This document shows positions 7,811-9,272 of a stretch of 9,272 nt of DNA, piece after piece. Source of the stretch: JARRNJ01 sp037385045 (GTDB lineage Bacteria; Pseudomonadota; Gammaproteobacteria; JASBUN01); contig JARRNJ010000096.1 of assembly GCA_037385045.1 (NCBI GenBank), forward strand, positions 1 to 9,272, given 5' to 3'. Position 1 is the stretch's first letter. Each line of letters begins with the position of its first letter. Below the pieces are notes generated by a model, which saw only the letters and a program-made list of their open reading frames with translations, did not search any database and was not told where the DNA came from. Both the position numbers and the translations under genes were made by a program.

Positions 7811-8104
7811 CTACTTCTTGAACTTGTAAAACGTCTGATTGAGATAAGCCACTATGTCCGCGGCTTCCTGCCTGGTCAGCTTCACGCCCGCCGCCTGCTG
7901 ACAGCGTCCAAGCTGGTGGCGCAGCATCTCCAGCGACTGCATGCGGTGATTGGGCCGGCTGTAGACCTCGGTGCCATGGCAGGCGGTACAATGCTTTTGT
8001 ACCAATGCCTTGCCTTTGGCCACGTCGGCGGCCGCGGCCGCTGTGGCCCCCGCCACCAGCATCACCGCGGCCGTGCCGATGGCGAGCTTGCGTACATAGC
8101 TCAT
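7811..8104 (-). CDS. Small periplasmic cytochrome c (monohaem)
   Basis: A 97-residue precursor. The signal peptide has R5/K6, a hydrophobic core (8-20) and an Ala-rich cleavage region ending A26 before D27, leaving a mature protein of about 71 residues. One haem c site is present, C39-T-A-C-H43-G. The expected Met ligand could be Met55 or Met60. A further Cys68 lies in L-G-R-C-Q, and the last helix reads I-V-A-Y-L-N-Q-T-F-Y-K-F (84-95). It is probably a soluble class I-type electron carrier of sulfur- or nitrogen-metabolising proteobacteria; the partner is unknown. AGGAGG (8115-8110, minus strand) lies 5 nt before the ATG, so the start is secure. It diverges from rdgC and precedes arfB. Confidence 0.87.
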   Translation of the reverse strand: MSYVRKLAIGTAAVMLVAGATAAAAADVAKGKALVQKHCTACHGTEVYSRPNHRMQSLEMLRHQLGRCQQAAGVKLTRQEAADIVAYLNQTFYKFKK

Positions 8105-8184
8105 TGGAGCCTCCTACCAGAGTAAGCGAACAGTGCTATCAGTGTGGCCAACTCCGCGGGTGAACACAATGGGGCCCGCGCGGC

Positions 8185-8250
8185 GCCACAACCCCGCGAA
8201 ATCTGTGGCAAGCCGCCCCGCGGGCGGCGGCCCTGGCGGCCACGGGCGGC
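8185..8250. repeat. Dyads and direct repeat upstream of rdgC
   Basis: The cytochrome-rdgC intergenic region holds GCCACA (8185-8190) facing TGTGGC (8204-8209). Next is a perfect GC hairpin, GCCGCCC (8212-8218), loop CGC, GGGCGGC (8222-8228). An 8-bp direct repeat CGGGCGGC occurs at 8221-8228 and 8243-8250, 22 bp apart, about two helical turns. There is no T-tract on either strand, so a terminator is unlikely; operator sites are possible, but some of this is expected by chance at such GC content. Confidence 0.35.
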
Positions 8251-8256
8251 ATTCGA

Positions 8257-8262
8257 CATAAT
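8257..8262 (+). promoter_or_regulatory. Possible -10 box of rdgC
   Basis: CATAAT lies 30 bp before the rdgC start. The only candidate -35 is CTGGCG (8233-8238) at 18 bp spacing, with 3/6 matches, so this is tentative. Confidence 0.35.
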
Positions 8263-8292
8263 GGCGGCTTTTGCCACCGGTCCGACCGTACA

Positions 8293-9219
8293 ATGCTGTT
8301 CAAGAACCTGCGACTCTACCGCCTCACCGCGCCGTTCGACCTCTCCCCGGAGCAGCTGCACCAGCACCTGCTGGACCGGGCGTTCCGTGCCTGCACAAGC
8401 CTCGAGCACTTCAGCTACGGCTGGGCGCCGCCGCTGGGGCGGCGCGGCGTACAACTGGTGCACGCGGCCGGTGGCTATCTGTTGGTATGCGCCCGCCGCG
8501 AGGAGAAGATCCTGCCCGCCGCCGTGATCCGTGATGCGGTGGAGGAAAAAGCCGCCGCCATCGAGGAACAGCAGGGGCGCCCGGTGCGCCGGCGCGAGCG
8601 CAGCGACCTGCGCGACGAAATGGTGCAAAGCCTGCTGCCGCGGGCGCTGAGCCGCTCCACGCTGACCTACGCCTACATCGACCCGAAGGGCGGCTGGCTG
8701 GTGATCGACAGCGCCAACCCCCGGAAAGCCGATGAGCTGGTGCAGTTGCTGCGCGAAAGCCTGGGCACGCTGGCGCTGCAGCCGCCGCAGGTACAGTCGG
8801 CCCCGGCCGCGGTGATGACCCGCTGGCTGCAGGGACAGGGATTGCCGGCCGATTTCTCCGTCGGCGACGAATGCGAACTGCGGGACACCGCCGAAGACGG
8901 CGGGGTGATCCGCTGCCGCAAACAGGATCTCGGCGCCGATGACGTACAGGCCTTGCTGGAGTCGGGGCGCCAGGCCGTGAAGCTGGCGGTGAACTGGGAC
9001 GCGCGCTTGTCGTGCGTGCTCGCCGACGACCTGACCGTCAGGCGGCTGCGCTTCGAAGACGTGGTCCAGGAAGAGTTCGGCGCCGCACCGACGGAGGACG
9101 AGGTCGAGCGCTTTGACGCCGAGTTCGTCATGATGACACTGGAGCTTGCCCGATTCATCAGCCGGCTGATCGAGGTCTTCGGCGGCGAAAGCGAAGAGAC
9201 CTACGCACGCTCAGCATGA
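8293..9219 (+). CDS. rdgC: Recombination-associated protein RdgC
   Basis: A 308-residue cytoplasmic DNA-binding protein, near the E. coli RdgC length (303) and matching it along its length as I recall it. It has the N-terminal M-L-F-K-N-L-R-L-Y-R-L, C-A-R-R-E-E-K-I-L-P (about 66-75), S-L-L-P-R-A-L-S-R-S (about 114-123), L-R-E-S-L-G-T-L, E-D-G-G-V-I-R-C-R-K-Q-D-L (about 200-212) and the C-terminal R-F-D-A-E-F-V-M-M-T-x-E-L-A. RdgC forms a ring-shaped dimer around DNA and restrains RecA filament formation and recombination; the family is largely confined to beta- and gammaproteobacteria. The Shine-Dalgarno sequence is poor, but the start is fixed by the conserved N-terminus. It probably heads a unit with the following gene, whose ATG overlaps its stop (ATGA). 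Confidence 0.97.
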   Translation: MLFKNLRLYRLTAPFDLSPEQLHQHLLDRAFRACTSLEHFSYGWAPPLGRRGVQLVHAAGGYLLVCARREEKILPAAVIRDAVEEKAAAIEEQQGRPVRRRERSDLRDEMVQSLLPRALSRSTLTYAYIDPKGGWLVIDSANPRKADELVQLLRESLGTLALQPPQVQSAPAAVMTRWLQGQGLPADFSVGDECELRDTAEDGGVIRCRKQDLGADDVQALLESGRQAVKLAVNWDARLSCVLADDLTVRRLRFEDVVQEEFGAAPTEDEVERFDAEFVMMTLELARFISRLIEVFGGESEETYARSA

Positions 9220-9272
9220 AACGCGCAGCGCAACCGCCCCATCGCGCCACGAACGTTCGCTACTCGTCCTCG
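9216..9272 (+). CDS. Start of a downstream gene, cut off by the window
   Basis: An open frame of 19 codons (beginning M-K-R-A-A-Q-P-P-H-R) starts at an ATG that overlaps the rdgC stop (ATGA) and runs off the right edge. The overlap is the main support, as it is the usual sign of coupled translation. The product cannot be identified from this fragment. Confidence 0.4.
   Translation, partial: MKRAAQPPHRATNVRYSSS

Noticed and set aside
8212..8228. GC hairpin as an intrinsic terminator
   Set aside because: No T-tract follows on either strand, and no gene ends nearby that would need it.

Overview
The window is a GC-rich, densely coded stretch of bacterial chromosome with eleven complete protein genes, one gene start cut off at the right edge, and no RNA genes, mobile elements or CRISPR arrays that I can see. 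The gene set suggests a gammaproteobacterium, probably a sulfur- or thiosulfate-oxidising lineage such as the Chromatiales/Ectothiorhodospiraceae. The reasons are a clear RdgC, a YheS-type ABC-F ATPase, a SirB2/YchQ protein, a DsrC/TusE-family protein, two small periplasmic c-type cytochromes and a DoxX-like membrane protein. The lineage is inferred; nothing here identifies a species.

Left block (202-2546, + strand): a small lipoprotein, a periplasmic monohaem cytochrome c, a secreted His/Cys-containing protein of unknown function, and a membrane protein made of two DoxX-like halves. The last two genes overlap by ATGA, and the set reads as one operon. All four products act in or at the cell envelope, so a periplasmic redox unit that hands electrons to or from the membrane is the simplest reading. 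The cytochrome has no methionine after its signal peptide but has a cysteine 46 residues after the haem histidine, as in His/Cys-ligated TsdA/SoxA haems. That fits thiosulfate chemistry but does not prove it.

Middle block (2554-5781, - strand): SirB2-family membrane protein, EamA/DMT transporter (GTG start overlapping the sirB2 stop) and the ABC-F ATPase YheS, probably one transcript. It converges on the left block with only 7 bp between the stop codons.

Right block: an Omega/Lambda-like glutathione S-transferase (+) with a TATAAT promoter. Next is a DsrC/TusE-family protein that contains no cysteine at all (+), preceded by a good sigma70-type promoter and a strong stem-loop at the predicted 5' end of its mRNA. 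A small cytochrome c and the ribosome-rescue hydrolase ArfB lie on the - strand, then rdgC (+), whose stop overlaps the start of a gene running out of the window.

The most unusual items are the four-gene envelope redox cluster, with its possible His/Cys haem and duplicated DoxX-like protein, and the cysteine-free DsrC paralogue with its leader hairpin.
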